Shown here piece after piece: positions 9,281 through 16,887 of a stretch of 64,000 nt of DNA; the first letter of the stretch is position 1, and every line of letters starts with the position of its first letter. Location: NCBI RefSeq assembly GCF_900168015.1, contig NZ_FUYR01000003.1, positions 248,001 through 312,000 on the forward strand. The letters are read 5' to 3'. The notes beneath the pieces are model-generated. The model saw only the letters and a list, made by a program, of their open reading frames with translations, did not search any database and was not told the DNA's origin. Source of the stretch: Daejeonella lutea (lineage in GTDB: Bacteria > Bacteroidota > Bacteroidia > Sphingobacteriales > Sphingobacteriaceae). The translations under genes were made by a program, and so were the position numbers.

Positions 9281-9308
9281 AACCAGGAGCCAAGAATCAA
9301 GAACCAAG
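9281..9308. repeat. Heptad array (AAGAATC dialect), left arm around the S23 gene
   Basis: Four units: aaccagg, agccaag, aatcaag, aaccaag, beginning five bases after the fadA stop. Bases 9281-9299 pair with 9819-9837 over 19 bases, one of the pairs being G-U in RNA. After one bulged base, 9301-9304 pairs with 9815-9818. Confidence 0.85.
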
Positions 9309-9410
9309 ATGTGTGCCGTAAACTAAATAGTGTATAACTAAAAACATTGAATGTGGGAGTTTGTAAGAGAAGGCGTGTAAATCGTAATATTCTTTTATTT
9401 GAAATTCTCT

Positions 9411-9761
9411 ATGCACAACTTTAAGAAATTAAACATTTGGGTAGATGCCATGATTTTAGCAAGAGAGGTTTATTTTGTAACATCCAAATATCCAAAAGAC
9501 GAAAAATATGGTTTAGTTTCACAAATGAACAGAAGCGTAGTCTTTGTTCCATCTAATATTGCAGAAGGTTCTTCACGATCTTCAGCCAAAGAATTTTCGC
9601 ATTATCTAAAAATAGCATTGGGATCTTTATTCGAATTAGAAACTCAAACAATATTGTCTTATAATTTAAAAATAATGACAGACAGTGATCTTGATCATCT
9701 GTCAGAAAAAAATTCAACACTGCAAAAAATGATCAATGGATTTTTAACCAGTCTAAAGTAG
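9411..9761 (+). CDS. Four-helix-bundle protein, S23 / 23S rRNA intervening-sequence family
   Basis: The 116 residues show the family signature: KLNIWVDAMILAREVY at the N-terminus, the central YGLVSQMNRSVVFVPSNIAEG (close to the family pattern GLxxQxRRAxxSIxxNIAEG), and SAKEFSHYLKIALGSLFELETQ. Members are predicted four-helix bundles. The first were found as ORFs inside intervening sequences of 23S rRNA, and a relative (Avd) serves diversity-generating retroelements. The biochemical role here is unknown. ATG 9411 gives MHNFKKLNIWV, the usual start. The gene interrupts fadA and fadE, is more AT-rich than its neighbours, and lies inside an inverted repeat, which points to insertion. Confidence 0.88.
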   Translation: MHNFKKLNIWVDAMILAREVYFVTSKYPKDEKYGLVSQMNRSVVFVPSNIAEGSSRSSAKEFSHYLKIALGSLFELETQTILSYNLKIMTDSDLDHLSEKNSTLQKMINGFLTSLK

Positions 9762-9819
9762 AGATTTAAACGAGATGCATCTAATTAACCTTTCAGCTCA
9801 TAAAGAATAGGACTGTTCT

Positions 9820-9842
9820 GATTCTTGGCTCTTGGTTCTTGG
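9820..9842. repeat. Heptad array, right arm around the S23 gene
   Basis: Units gattctt, ggctctt, ggttctt plus gg, the reverse complement of the array at 9281-9308. With it the array can form a stem of about 23 pairs around the S23 gene. It ends 20 bases before the fadE start. Confidence 0.85.
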
Positions 9843-9861
9843 ATCAAAAAAACCAATAACA

Positions 9862-11652
9862 ATGGAAACACTAAATAAAAAAACTATCCGCGGCGGTGAA
9901 TTCATCATCCGCGAAACGTCTTGTGATGAAATTTTTATTCCTGAAGAATTTGACGAGGAGCAACTGATGATCCGGAAGACCTGCGAAGATTTCCTTGAAT
10001 CCGAGGTTTACCCGAATTTGGATCGAATCGACACCCAGGAAGAGGGACTGATGGAAAGCTTAATGAACAAGGCTGGAGAGCTTGGCTTGCTGGCTGTTTC
10101 AATTCCAGAAGAATACGGTGGGTTTGGGAAGAATTTCAATACCTCTATGCTTGTTGCCGATTCCATCGGGCCAGGTTGCTCGTTTGCAGTGGCACTGTCG
10201 GCGCATACAGGTATCGGCACACTCCCAATTCTCTACTATGGAAATAAGGAGCAAAAAGACAAGTACATCCCAAAACTTGCCTCAGGTGAGTGGAAAGCAT
10301 CCTATTGTCTTACCGAACCTAATTCCGGCTCAGACGCCAACTCTGGTCGGACCAAAGCGATGCTCAATGCCGAAGGCACCCATTACATTATAAATGGCCA
10401 GAAGATGTGGATCACCAACGGTGGCTTTGCTGACATCTTCATCGTATTCGCAAAGATAGATGACGATAAAAACCTCTCTGCATTTATCGTAGAGAAGGAT
10501 TTTGGGGGTATTTCGATGAACCCAGAGGAGCACAAGATGGGCATAAAGGGCTCATCGACCCGCCAGGTATTTTTCAATGATTGTCATGTTCCGGTTGCTA
10601 ATCTGTTGTCGGAAAGAGAGAATGGGTTTAAGATCGCGGTGAATATTCTGAATATCGGACGGATTAAGCTAGGTGTCGCTGCGATTGGCTCATCCCGTCG
10701 GGTTTTGAACCAGGCAATCAACTATTCCAACGAACGTATACAATTTAACCTTCCCATTTCGAAGTTTGGAGCAATTCGCTATAAGCTTGCAGAGATGGCT
10801 ACCAGGAATTTTGCTATAGAAAGTGCTGCCTACCGTGCGGGTCAGAATATTGATGATGCCTACGAAGCACTTGTAGCGGAAGGAATGGACCCTTCCAAGG
10901 CGAAACTAAAATCGACGGAAATGTTTGCTGTAGAATGTGCTATTCTCAAAGTTTGGGGATCGGAAGTGCTGGACTATATCGTCGATGAAGGTGTGCAAGT
11001 ATATGGAGGCATGGGCTATTCTGCTGATGCTCCGATGGATCGAGCTTATCGAGACAGCCGCATAAACAGGATTTTTGAAGGAACGAATGAAATCAACAGG
11101 ATGCTCATACTTGATATGCTCTTGAAAAGAGCAATGAAAGGCGAACTGGATTTGATGACGCCAGCACAGGCTGTGGCGGGAGAACTAATGTCCATTCCTG
11201 ATTTTGGTGACGAAGATGATACATTATTTGCGGCAGAGAAGAAGATATTGGCGAATTTGAAGAAAGCTGGTCTGATGATAGCCGGAGCTGCCGTCCAGAA
11301 ATTAATGATGACCTTGTCTAAAGAACAGGAGATCCTGATGAATATTTCAGACATAATAGGATTCGTTTACGTCGCTGAATCCACCATTCTAAGGGTTGAA
11401 AAACTTGTAAAAATGAGAGGTGAAGAAGCTTGCCGCGGACAACTGGATATGATGCGAATTTATTTGTATCAGGCTGTCGATAAAGTTGCTATTGCAGGCA
11501 AAGAAGCCTTGTACTCATTTGCCGAAGGCGATGAACTTAGGATGATGCTGGTTGGCTTGCGAAGATTTACGAAGACTGAGCCCTTTAATATCAAGGAAAC
11601 ACGGCAAAGGGTTGCAAAACAACTGATTGAGGCTAATAAATACTGTTATTAA
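9862..11652 (+). CDS. fadE: Acyl-CoA dehydrogenase
   Basis: A flavoprotein that makes the first, trans-2-enoyl-forming oxidation of acyl-CoA. The typical acyl-CoA dehydrogenase domain fills residues 40-420, with the FAD/substrate segment YCLTEPNSGSD, then MWITNGG, and the C-terminal domain motif QVYGGMGYSADAPMDRAYRDSRINRIFEGTNEI, here described by its ends QVYGGMGY and FEGTNEI. An extra C-terminal helical region of about 170 residues matches the long FadE of the Bacillus fadNAE operon (about 594 residues). ATG 9862 is chosen because the earlier GTG reading runs through the inverted heptad array. Electrons would pass to electron-transfer flavoprotein, which is not encoded in this window. Confidence 0.94.
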   Translation: METLNKKTIRGGEFIIRETSCDEIFIPEEFDEEQLMIRKTCEDFLESEVYPNLDRIDTQEEGLMESLMNKAGELGLLAVSIPEEYGGFGKNFNTSMLVADSIGPGCSFAVALSAHTGIGTLPILYYGNKEQKDKYIPKLASGEWKASYCLTEPNSGSDANSGRTKAMLNAEGTHYIINGQKMWITNGGFADIFIVFAKIDDDKNLSAFIVEKDFGGISMNPEEHKMGIKGSSTRQVFFNDCHVPVANLLSERENGFKIAVNILNIGRIKLGVAAIGSSRRVLNQAINYSNERIQFNLPISKFGAIRYKLAEMATRNFAIESAAYRAGQNIDDAYEALVAEGMDPSKAKLKSTEMFAVECAILKVWGSEVLDYIVDEGVQVYGGMGYSADAPMDRAYRDSRINRIFEGTNEINRMLILDMLLKRAMKGELDLMTPAQAVAGELMSIPDFGDEDDTLFAAEKKILANLKKAGLMIAGAAVQKLMMTLSKEQEILMNISDIIGFVYVAESTILRVEKLVKMRGEEACRGQLDMMRIYLYQAVDKVAIAGKEALYSFAEGDELRMMLVGLRRFTKTEPFNIKETRQRVAKQLIEANKYCY

Positions 11653-11678
11653 TTGAAAGCGGAGAGTTGACAGTTCTC
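11651..11678. repeat. Heptad array (AGTTGAC dialect), left arm
   Basis: Units aattgaa, agcggag, agttgac, agttctc, overlapping the fadE stop codon. Bases 11662-11675 pair with 12356-12369 (14 pairs, one G-U). Confidence 0.6.
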
Positions 11679-12350
11679 ACGTCTAGCATACAAAAATACA
11701 CTAAGCCTTATCTTGGCTCGTCCTTAAGGCAAGAAATTTAAGCCTACTGCTTGACTGAGTAAGTGACATATGTTTGTAACAGCTAATGACGTATGCCTTG
11801 GCTCCCGAAATCATCAGCCTTCAGAAGCAATAAGGCTTGTAGTGACCCGTACTTCTGTCTTAGTAGTTTAACTTATTGGTTTGGGGATGGAACTCTTCTC
11901 ACAAGGTCTGAGTCCAGCCCATAGGAGAATCTAATAGCGGTGTGTCTTCAAAAGAAGAAGATTGACGAGTTTTCATGTCTTCCTGATACATTTCATAGAC
12001 CAAGTAGGGGTCTGGTAGGGGTCTTCTTTGGCTATTCTTTGGCGAATGATGCCAAAAACGGCCTTTTACCCAAGCAAGACCCAAAGAAGACCCAAACAAA
12101 AGGCCTTTTTTATACTTATTCCCGATTTGGTACAAAAACCCGATTTAAAGTATAAAATTGATTCATGGGAATTTTAAGATTTCAGTCCGCAAAAGGTGCC
12201 GGTTCTGCAACGAAGCGCAGACTGACAAAGATCAATACACCTGGTTGATTACACTAAGCCGTCTGAAATTTAAATTAGTCGTTCACATGGACTTCCGCAA
12301 TTCTCGTATATAATGGTGGTGTTTTGAATCAGTTAAGTGCCGTTTACTAA

Positions 12351-12385
12351 CTTTCAACTGTTAACTCTCACCTCTCAACTACAAA
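12351..12385. repeat. Heptad array, right arm
   Basis: Units ctttcaa, ctgttaa, ctctcac, ctctcaa, ctacaaa: an exact 7-base period, reverse-complement dialect of the array at 11651-11678. Confidence 0.75.
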
Positions 12386-12467
12386 AAATACAATGCTGTA
12401 CCCACAGCACAGCATGTGTATTTTTTGTTAAATAATGTTAATCCTTACTTTTTCAACTTTAAAAGGA

Positions 12468-12475
12468 TAAATTTG
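12468..12475 (+). promoter_or_regulatory. -7 box of the FKBP operon
   Basis: TAAATTTG matches the Bacteroidota consensus TAnnTTTG exactly and lies 33 bases before the first FKBP start. No TTG is found at the expected -33 distance. Confidence 0.5.
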
Positions 12476-12508
12476 CAACTCTTGTAAAATACAGTAGAAT
12501 AATTTTGA

Positions 12509-12979
12509 ATGAGATTTAGATATTTACTATTAATTATCCTTCCCTTACTAATAGTGCTGGGCTCGTGCGGTAAGAAGTGCAACGACGAAAAACAGGTTAA
12601 TATTGACGATTCGATTATCCAGAAATTTCTAAGTGAAAAAGGGATAGCAGCTCAGAAACATTCAAGTGGCATTTACTACCAGATTCTTAGTCAAGGTTCT
12701 GGTAATATCGCGTATTCAGCCAATACCTCAATAACAGCTAAGTACACTGGTCGGCTTTTAGACGGAAAAATATTTGATAATGGAAGGGGAGAGGCAATTA
12801 CGTTCAAATTGGGGGGAGTAATAACAGGCTGGCAAATTGGTATACCACTTATACAAAAGGGCGGTAAGATCCGTTTGATTATACCTTCTGGATTAGCATA
12901 TGGCTGTGATGGCCGTGATGAGATTCCGAAAAATGCAGTTCTCGATTTCGATGTCGAACTGGTAAATGTTACAAATTAA
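12509..12979 (+). CDS. FKBP-type peptidyl-prolyl isomerase lipoprotein
   Basis: Peptidyl-prolyl cis-trans isomerase expected to help folding in the cell envelope. The 156 residues start with a lipoprotein signal (lipobox VLGSC, Cys at about residue 20). One FKBP domain follows, in which SITAKYTGRLLDGKIFDNG and VITGWQIGIPLIQKGGKIRL and PSGLAYGCDGRDEIPKNAVLDFDVEL are recognisable in part. An unusual cysteine sits in the AYG loop. The next gene begins 8 bases on and also encodes FKBP domains, so the two form an operon. Substrates are unknown. Confidence 0.88.
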   Translation: MRFRYLLLIILPLLIVLGSCGKKCNDEKQVNIDDSIIQKFLSEKGIAAQKHSSGIYYQILSQGSGNIAYSANTSITAKYTGRLLDGKIFDNGRGEAITFKLGGVITGWQIGIPLIQKGGKIRLIIPSGLAYGCDGRDEIPKNAVLDFDVELVNVTN

Positions 12980-12987
12980 CGAAACTC

Positions 12988-13860
12988 ATGAAGCAATTTT
13001 TTAAATACGCCTTGCCCGGATTTCTTTTACTAAGCATTTTCGTTGCTTGTGAAAAGGAATACGAATCCATTGAAAGCATAGACGATAAAAATGTGACAGC
13101 CTATATACAGGCAAATAAGTTGAATGTAGTAGAATATCAGGATAGTGGTATTTACTACCAGGTGACCAACCCGGGCTCAGGTGCTGACGTTGAATATTCT
13201 GATCAGGTTCCAATGATATTTACCATTAAATCCATTGACGGTAAATACTCAGCTCTTGATACTTTTAGCTCTTCAAACCGATATTACAATTATCTGGGTT
13301 ATTTCAACCCAGAAGGTGTTCGCGTCGGGATTAAAGAGGTTCTAAAAAAGAAATCTGGCACAATTCGAATGATCATCCCATCCCGTTCAGCTTTTGGTCG
13401 TAACGGCTCAGGTGACATTCCCGGAAATGCATCCCTTGATCTTACCGTAACAGTTCTAGACAAGAATAAGATGGCTGCTTACGAAGATTTTACCATTCAG
13501 AAGTATATTCAGGCTAATTCATTAACAGGCTTTACCAAAACCACATCAGGCTTATATTATAAAATAGATGTCGCAGGTACCGGAAGCCCGATAACTGCGG
13601 ATTCTACTGTGAAAGCGGAATATGAGGGAAAGCTTTTAAACGGAACTATTTTCGACAAAACAGGTGCCGGAAGCTCAGCGACTCTAGGTTTGACTGACGT
13701 AGTGAAAGGATGGCAAGAAGCAATTCCGTTGATTAAAGAAGGCGGGACTATTCGGATGATCCTTCCGTCTTCATTAGGTTATGGGTTGGAAGGTTCGACC
13801 GGAATCCCTGCGTTTTCGGCACTCTTTTTTACCGTGAAGGTTACTGAAGTCACGAAGTAG
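12988..13860 (+). CDS. Lipoprotein with two FKBP-type domains
   Basis: A 290-residue lipoprotein (lipobox IFVAC near residue 21) containing two FKBP-like domains. The C-terminal one, from about residue 175, is canonical, with VKAEYEGKLLNGTIFDK, VVKGWQEAIPLIKEGG and the loop LGYGLEGSTGIPAF. The N-terminal one, about residues 50-155, is diverged: the F-D-N strand is replaced by DTFSSSNRYYNY and the GW motif is missing, although RMIIPSRSAFGRNGSGDIPGNASLDL is retained. The first domain may therefore bind rather than isomerise. The gene is co-directional with the preceding FKBP lipoprotein. Confidence 0.85.
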   Translation: MKQFFKYALPGFLLLSIFVACEKEYESIESIDDKNVTAYIQANKLNVVEYQDSGIYYQVTNPGSGADVEYSDQVPMIFTIKSIDGKYSALDTFSSSNRYYNYLGYFNPEGVRVGIKEVLKKKSGTIRMIIPSRSAFGRNGSGDIPGNASLDLTVTVLDKNKMAAYEDFTIQKYIQANSLTGFTKTTSGLYYKIDVAGTGSPITADSTVKAEYEGKLLNGTIFDKTGAGSSATLGLTDVVKGWQEAIPLIKEGGTIRMILPSSLGYGLEGSTGIPAFSALFFTVKVTEVTK

Positions 13861-14166
13861 CTTTTGCCGATAGTTTAAAACTAATATTTCCTGCTTTAAA
13901 TCTCATTCATCGCTGCTGTAGGCGTAGGGTATTTGAACTTGTAACCCTTGCTACGCTTACGGCAGGAAACTTTTGCACGCCTAAGTATCATCAGGCTCAT
14001 CTCAGTTATCGCGATTTTCAGAGCGAACTATTCATCTCAGTGATTCGCTCAGCTTCCTATTCCGCCCATAACGAGTATTGTTTTAGTCATTTTTTGAGAG
14101 CACAATTACTATTTTTGATCAATCGTACTGCTTAGTTAATCCATATTCAGAAAAGCCCCCAAATTC
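13861..14166. other. Intergenic region with a strong potential RNA hairpin
   Basis: No gene is seen. Bases 13915-13927 can pair with 13951-13963 over 13 positions, two of them G-U, and the stem continues through GGGT/ACCC (13927-13930 with 13944-13947). Outside it TTTCCTGC (13887-13894) is complementary to GCAGGAAA (13962-13969). The whole fold covers about 83 bases. No T-run follows, so it does not look like an intrinsic terminator. Confidence 0.45.
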
Positions 14167-14481
14167 ATGATCTATAAAAAGCATATTTTCATCTGTACCA
14201 ATCAACGGCCTGAAGGTGCAAGAGTAAGTTGTGGGGAGGAGCATGGTTCGGCTCTTACCGCTGAATTTAAAAAGCTTATGAAAGAGAAAGGTTTGACAGT
14301 CGGGATGCGGGCCCAAAGAACCGGCTGTTGTGAGCTGTGTGAATACGGACCAATAGTAGTGGTTTATCCCGAAGGTGTATTCTATGGAAAAGTTCAATTA
14401 AGTGATGTGAATGAGATAATTTCTGAGCACCTTCAGAATGACCGTCCCGTTGACCGCCTATTAATTCCCAAATTATCTTAG
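14167..14481 (+). CDS. Thioredoxin-like [2Fe-2S] ferredoxin
   Basis: A 104-residue protein of the NuoE/thioredoxin-like ferredoxin fold. The four likely cluster ligands are Cys10 and Cys22 (ICTN...SCGEEHG) and the pair in GCCELCEYGP near residues 56-60, matching the family pattern C-x(10-12)-C...C-x3-C. Such proteins carry one [2Fe-2S] cluster and act as soluble electron carriers, but partners are not indicated here. The gene stands alone between the FKBP operon and a convergent CBS gene. Confidence 0.85.
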   Translation: MIYKKHIFICTNQRPEGARVSCGEEHGSALTAEFKKLMKEKGLTVGMRAQRTGCCELCEYGPIVVVYPEGVFYGKVQLSDVNEIISEHLQNDRPVDRLLIPKLS

Positions 14482-14548
14482 TTTAACCTAAAAGTATTCC
14501 ATCTGGGGTTCACTTCCTCGCAGATTAAGAACCACGATCCGCAATTAC

Positions 14549-14977
14549 TTAACTGCTAATATAACTCTGTAGCTGCTCTATGGTTTGCTTCTGATCTTCA
14601 ATTACAAATTTAACCAGATCGCCAATAGAGATCATACCCCCCACTTTTCCATCTTCGACTATCGGCAGGTGTCTGATGTGACGGTTAGTCATAATTTGCA
14701 TACATTGATCAATAGAAGAGCTAAACCTGATGGTTTCCAAATCTGCCGTCATAACTTCAGCAATTAGGGTTTCTCTGGAAGATTTACCCTGGAGAATTAT
14801 CTTTCTGGCATAATCGCGCTCCGTGAAAATTCCTTTTAACGCTTCGCCTTCCATGACAAGAAGCGCACTAATATTTTTGTCCATCATTACCTGAAGTGCA
14901 TCCAGTACTGAAGTCTCAGGGCTTACCGAATAAATTGAATTTGATTTGTTTTGGACGATGTGCTTTACGGTCTTCAT
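14549..14977 (-). CDS. CBS domain protein
   Basis: The 142 residues consist of a tandem pair of CBS domains. The first covers about residues 9-65 (VSPETSVLDALQVMMDKNISALLVMEGEALKGIFTERDYARKI in part). The second covers about 75-130 (MTADLETIRFSSSIDQCMQIMTNRHIRHLPIVEDGKVGGMISIGDLVKF in part). CBS pairs bind adenosine nucleotides and usually regulate an attached enzyme, but this one has no other domain. Stand-alone CBS proteins are common in Bacteroidota. Partner and ligand are unknown. Confidence 0.9.
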   Translation of the reverse strand: MKTVKHIVQNKSNSIYSVSPETSVLDALQVMMDKNISALLVMEGEALKGIFTERDYARKIILQGKSSRETLIAEVMTADLETIRFSSSIDQCMQIMTNRHIRHLPIVEDGKVGGMISIGDLVKFVIEDQKQTIEQLQSYISS

Positions 14978-15186
14978 AACATCAGGATTAGCTTTTACTA
15001 AATATAAGTATATTTCTTAAAATAATTTTTAGAAGCTTGCCTGGAAATTTATGAGTTGTAACAGTGTATTTGAAAATCTTACACGAAAATGAAGTAAATG
15101 TCATGGTTTAGGACGTAACTTGGTCAAGTTTTAACTTATCCCATAGCTGGCAGCCTTATCAGCGGCTATTACATAGCTAATAAAAT

Positions 15187-16605
15187 ATGAGCGGTAAAAC
15201 CATTCTAGTTTGGTTTAGAAAAGATTTACGAATTCACGACAACGAGATATTGACGGAAGCTGTACGGAAAGGCGATACCGTAGTTCCCGTTTATTGTTTC
15301 GATCCGCGGCAGTTTGAGACCACGTCTTTTCAAACACAGAAGACTGGCGCTATTCGGGCGAGGTTCCTGATCGAATGTGTGGCTGATCTTCAGCAATCCC
15401 TACAAAAACTTGGTGCTGATCTCATAATCCGAAAGGGCAAACCTGAGGATATTTTACCAGAGTTGGTAGGTAAATATAATGTCAGCGAGGTTTATCATCA
15501 TCGGGAGGTGGCTTCCGAGGAAACGAGAATCTCAGCCGATGTTGAGAACGCCTTATGGCGCTTGAAGATTAATCTCAAGCATTTTATTGGTCATACGCTA
15601 TATCATAAAGAGGATTTGCCTTTCCCGATAAATAACATTCCAGATGTATTTTCTTCCTTCCGGAAAAAGATTGAGCGGGATAGTTCAGTAAGAAAATGTA
15701 TAGAGTCGCCTGGCCCCTTCAAAATACCTCAAGATATGGAATGCGGTCTATTGCCTTCCTTACCTGATCTTGGATTTCAAGGAATTGGGGATGCCGAGGA
15801 ACGTTCTGTCATGAAGTTCAGAGGGGGGGAAACAGAAGCTTTAAAGCGCATGCATAATTACTTCTGGGAAACCGACGCAATTAAGAATTATAAGCATACC
15901 CGGAACAATTTATTAGGCCCGGATTATTCTTCAAAGTTTTCTGCGTGGATAGCTCTCGGTTGTCTTTCACCGCGTGAAGTTTATTGGGAGATCAAGAAAT
16001 ATGAACAGGAGCGGGGTTCTTCGGATTCTACTTACGCCTTGTATTTGCAGCTGCTTTGGCGGGATTATTTCCGGTTCATGTTTAAGAAGTATGGCAACAA
16101 ATTTTTCCAGAAAATAGGGTTTAAAGGGGTTGCTCCCGAGGAAACTGAAAATCAACAGGATTTCTTTGAGTTTTGGAGAGCAGGAAAGACTGGTATCCCA
16201 TTCGTTGACGCAAATATCCGAGAGCTTAACACCACGGGTTTTATGAGCAACCGAGGAAGACAGAACGCAGCAAGCTTTTTGGTAAGGAATCTCAAAGTTA
16301 ATTGGATGTGGGGAGCGTCGTACTTTGAAGAAAAGCTGATTGATTATTGTCCGGCAAACAACTGGGGAAACTGGGCTTATATAGCCGGAGTAGGGAATGA
16401 TCCTAAAGAGTACCAACATTTCAATGTTTTGAAGCAGGCGCGGGAATTTGATCCTAATGGTGATTATGTGCGAATGTGGATCCCGGAACTTGCAATGGTT
16501 CCAGGTGCTAAGATCCATCAGCCCTGGACCTTGTCAGATCAGGAAGTAAGGGAATATCATGTCGAGGATTATAAAGCACGGCCAGCATTTGCCCCGGAAG
16601 TATGA
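15187..16605 (+). CDS. Cryptochrome DASH / photolyase family
   Basis: A 472-residue FAD protein that in this subfamily repairs cyclobutane pyrimidine dimers, chiefly in single-stranded DNA, using blue light. The N-terminal photolyase domain starts KTILVWFRKDLRIHDNE and contains the DASH-type segment GHTLYHKEDLPF. The C-terminal FAD domain shows FMSNRGRQNAASFLVRNL, then WGASYFEEKLIDYCPANNWGNW and AGVGNDPKEYQHFNVLKQA, all described in part. This last block separates DASH proteins from class I photolyases. A heptad array overlaps the stop codon. No folate-synthesis or second photolyase gene is adjacent. Confidence 0.9.
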   Translation: MSGKTILVWFRKDLRIHDNEILTEAVRKGDTVVPVYCFDPRQFETTSFQTQKTGAIRARFLIECVADLQQSLQKLGADLIIRKGKPEDILPELVGKYNVSEVYHHREVASEETRISADVENALWRLKINLKHFIGHTLYHKEDLPFPINNIPDVFSSFRKKIERDSSVRKCIESPGPFKIPQDMECGLLPSLPDLGFQGIGDAEERSVMKFRGGETEALKRMHNYFWETDAIKNYKHTRNNLLGPDYSSKFSAWIALGCLSPREVYWEIKKYEQERGSSDSTYALYLQLLWRDYFRFMFKKYGNKFFQKIGFKGVAPEETENQQDFFEFWRAGKTGIPFVDANIRELNTTGFMSNRGRQNAASFLVRNLKVNWMWGASYFEEKLIDYCPANNWGNWAYIAGVGNDPKEYQHFNVLKQAREFDPNGDYVRMWIPELAMVPGAKIHQPWTLSDQEVREYHVEDYKARPAFAPEV

Positions 16606-16680
16606 TCAGTATTCGGTGGTCCGTAATCAGTATGCAGTAATTAGTGATCAGTAATCGGGTAATCGGCGATCAGGTAATCA
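16604..16680. repeat. Heptad array (GTAATCA dialect), 11 units
   Basis: Eleven units with exact 7-base spacing (gatcagt, attcggt, ggtccgt, aatcagt, atgcagt, aattagt, gatcagt, aatcggg and three more). It starts inside the cryptochrome stop codon. An inverted partner lies at 16742-16769. Confidence 0.85.
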
Positions 16681-16741
16681 TTGTCGAATCTTTGTAACTG
16701 TTGATTCCAAATTCTTTGTCGCTAAAGCATAACCGTTTGCG

Positions 16742-16769
16742 ACTGATTACTGATTACTGATTACCACTT
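16742..16769. repeat. Heptad array, inverted partner (ACTGATT x 3)
   Basis: Three identical actgatt units plus accactt. It is the reverse-complement dialect of 16604-16680, with a spacer of about 60 bases between them. The two arrays can base-pair in several registers of about 10 bases. Confidence 0.8.
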
Positions 16770-16854
16770 ACTTTTCCCTCACGCGGTCAACACAAGTGTT
16801 ACATGCTAATTTCAAATTAGCGCCTACTTATTACCGATTCTATCCTTAAAATCT

Positions 16855-16862
16855 TATTTTTG
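16855..16862 (+). promoter_or_regulatory. -7 box of sucAB
   Basis: TATTTTTG matches TAnnTTTG and lies 25 bases before the sucA start. No TTG is seen at the -33 position. Confidence 0.45.
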
Positions 16863-16887
16863 TGTCGCAAAAGATTTTGTTTTTTAA

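Larger units (their letters stand above)
11653..12508. other. Gene-free region bounded by inverted heptad arrays
   Basis: No credible gene is present in 856 bases. The stretch is bounded by inverted heptad arrays (11651-11678 and 12351-12385). Inside are a perfect 13-base inverted repeat, 12019-12031 with 12081-12093 (gggtcttctttgg), enclosing a smaller hairpin at 12038-12056 (TTTGGC/GCCAAA), and a competing 8-base stem, 12060-12067 with 12098-12105 (GGCCTTTT/AAAAGGCC), followed by six T. The two larger stems are mutually exclusive. The right end holds the FKBP promoter. Confidence 0.6.

Noticed and set aside
11899-12155. Opposed ORFs of 78 (minus) and 71 (plus) codons within the gene-free unit
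   Set aside because: Both translate the nested inverted repeat and lack any protein signature. Their reading is explained by the repeat structure.
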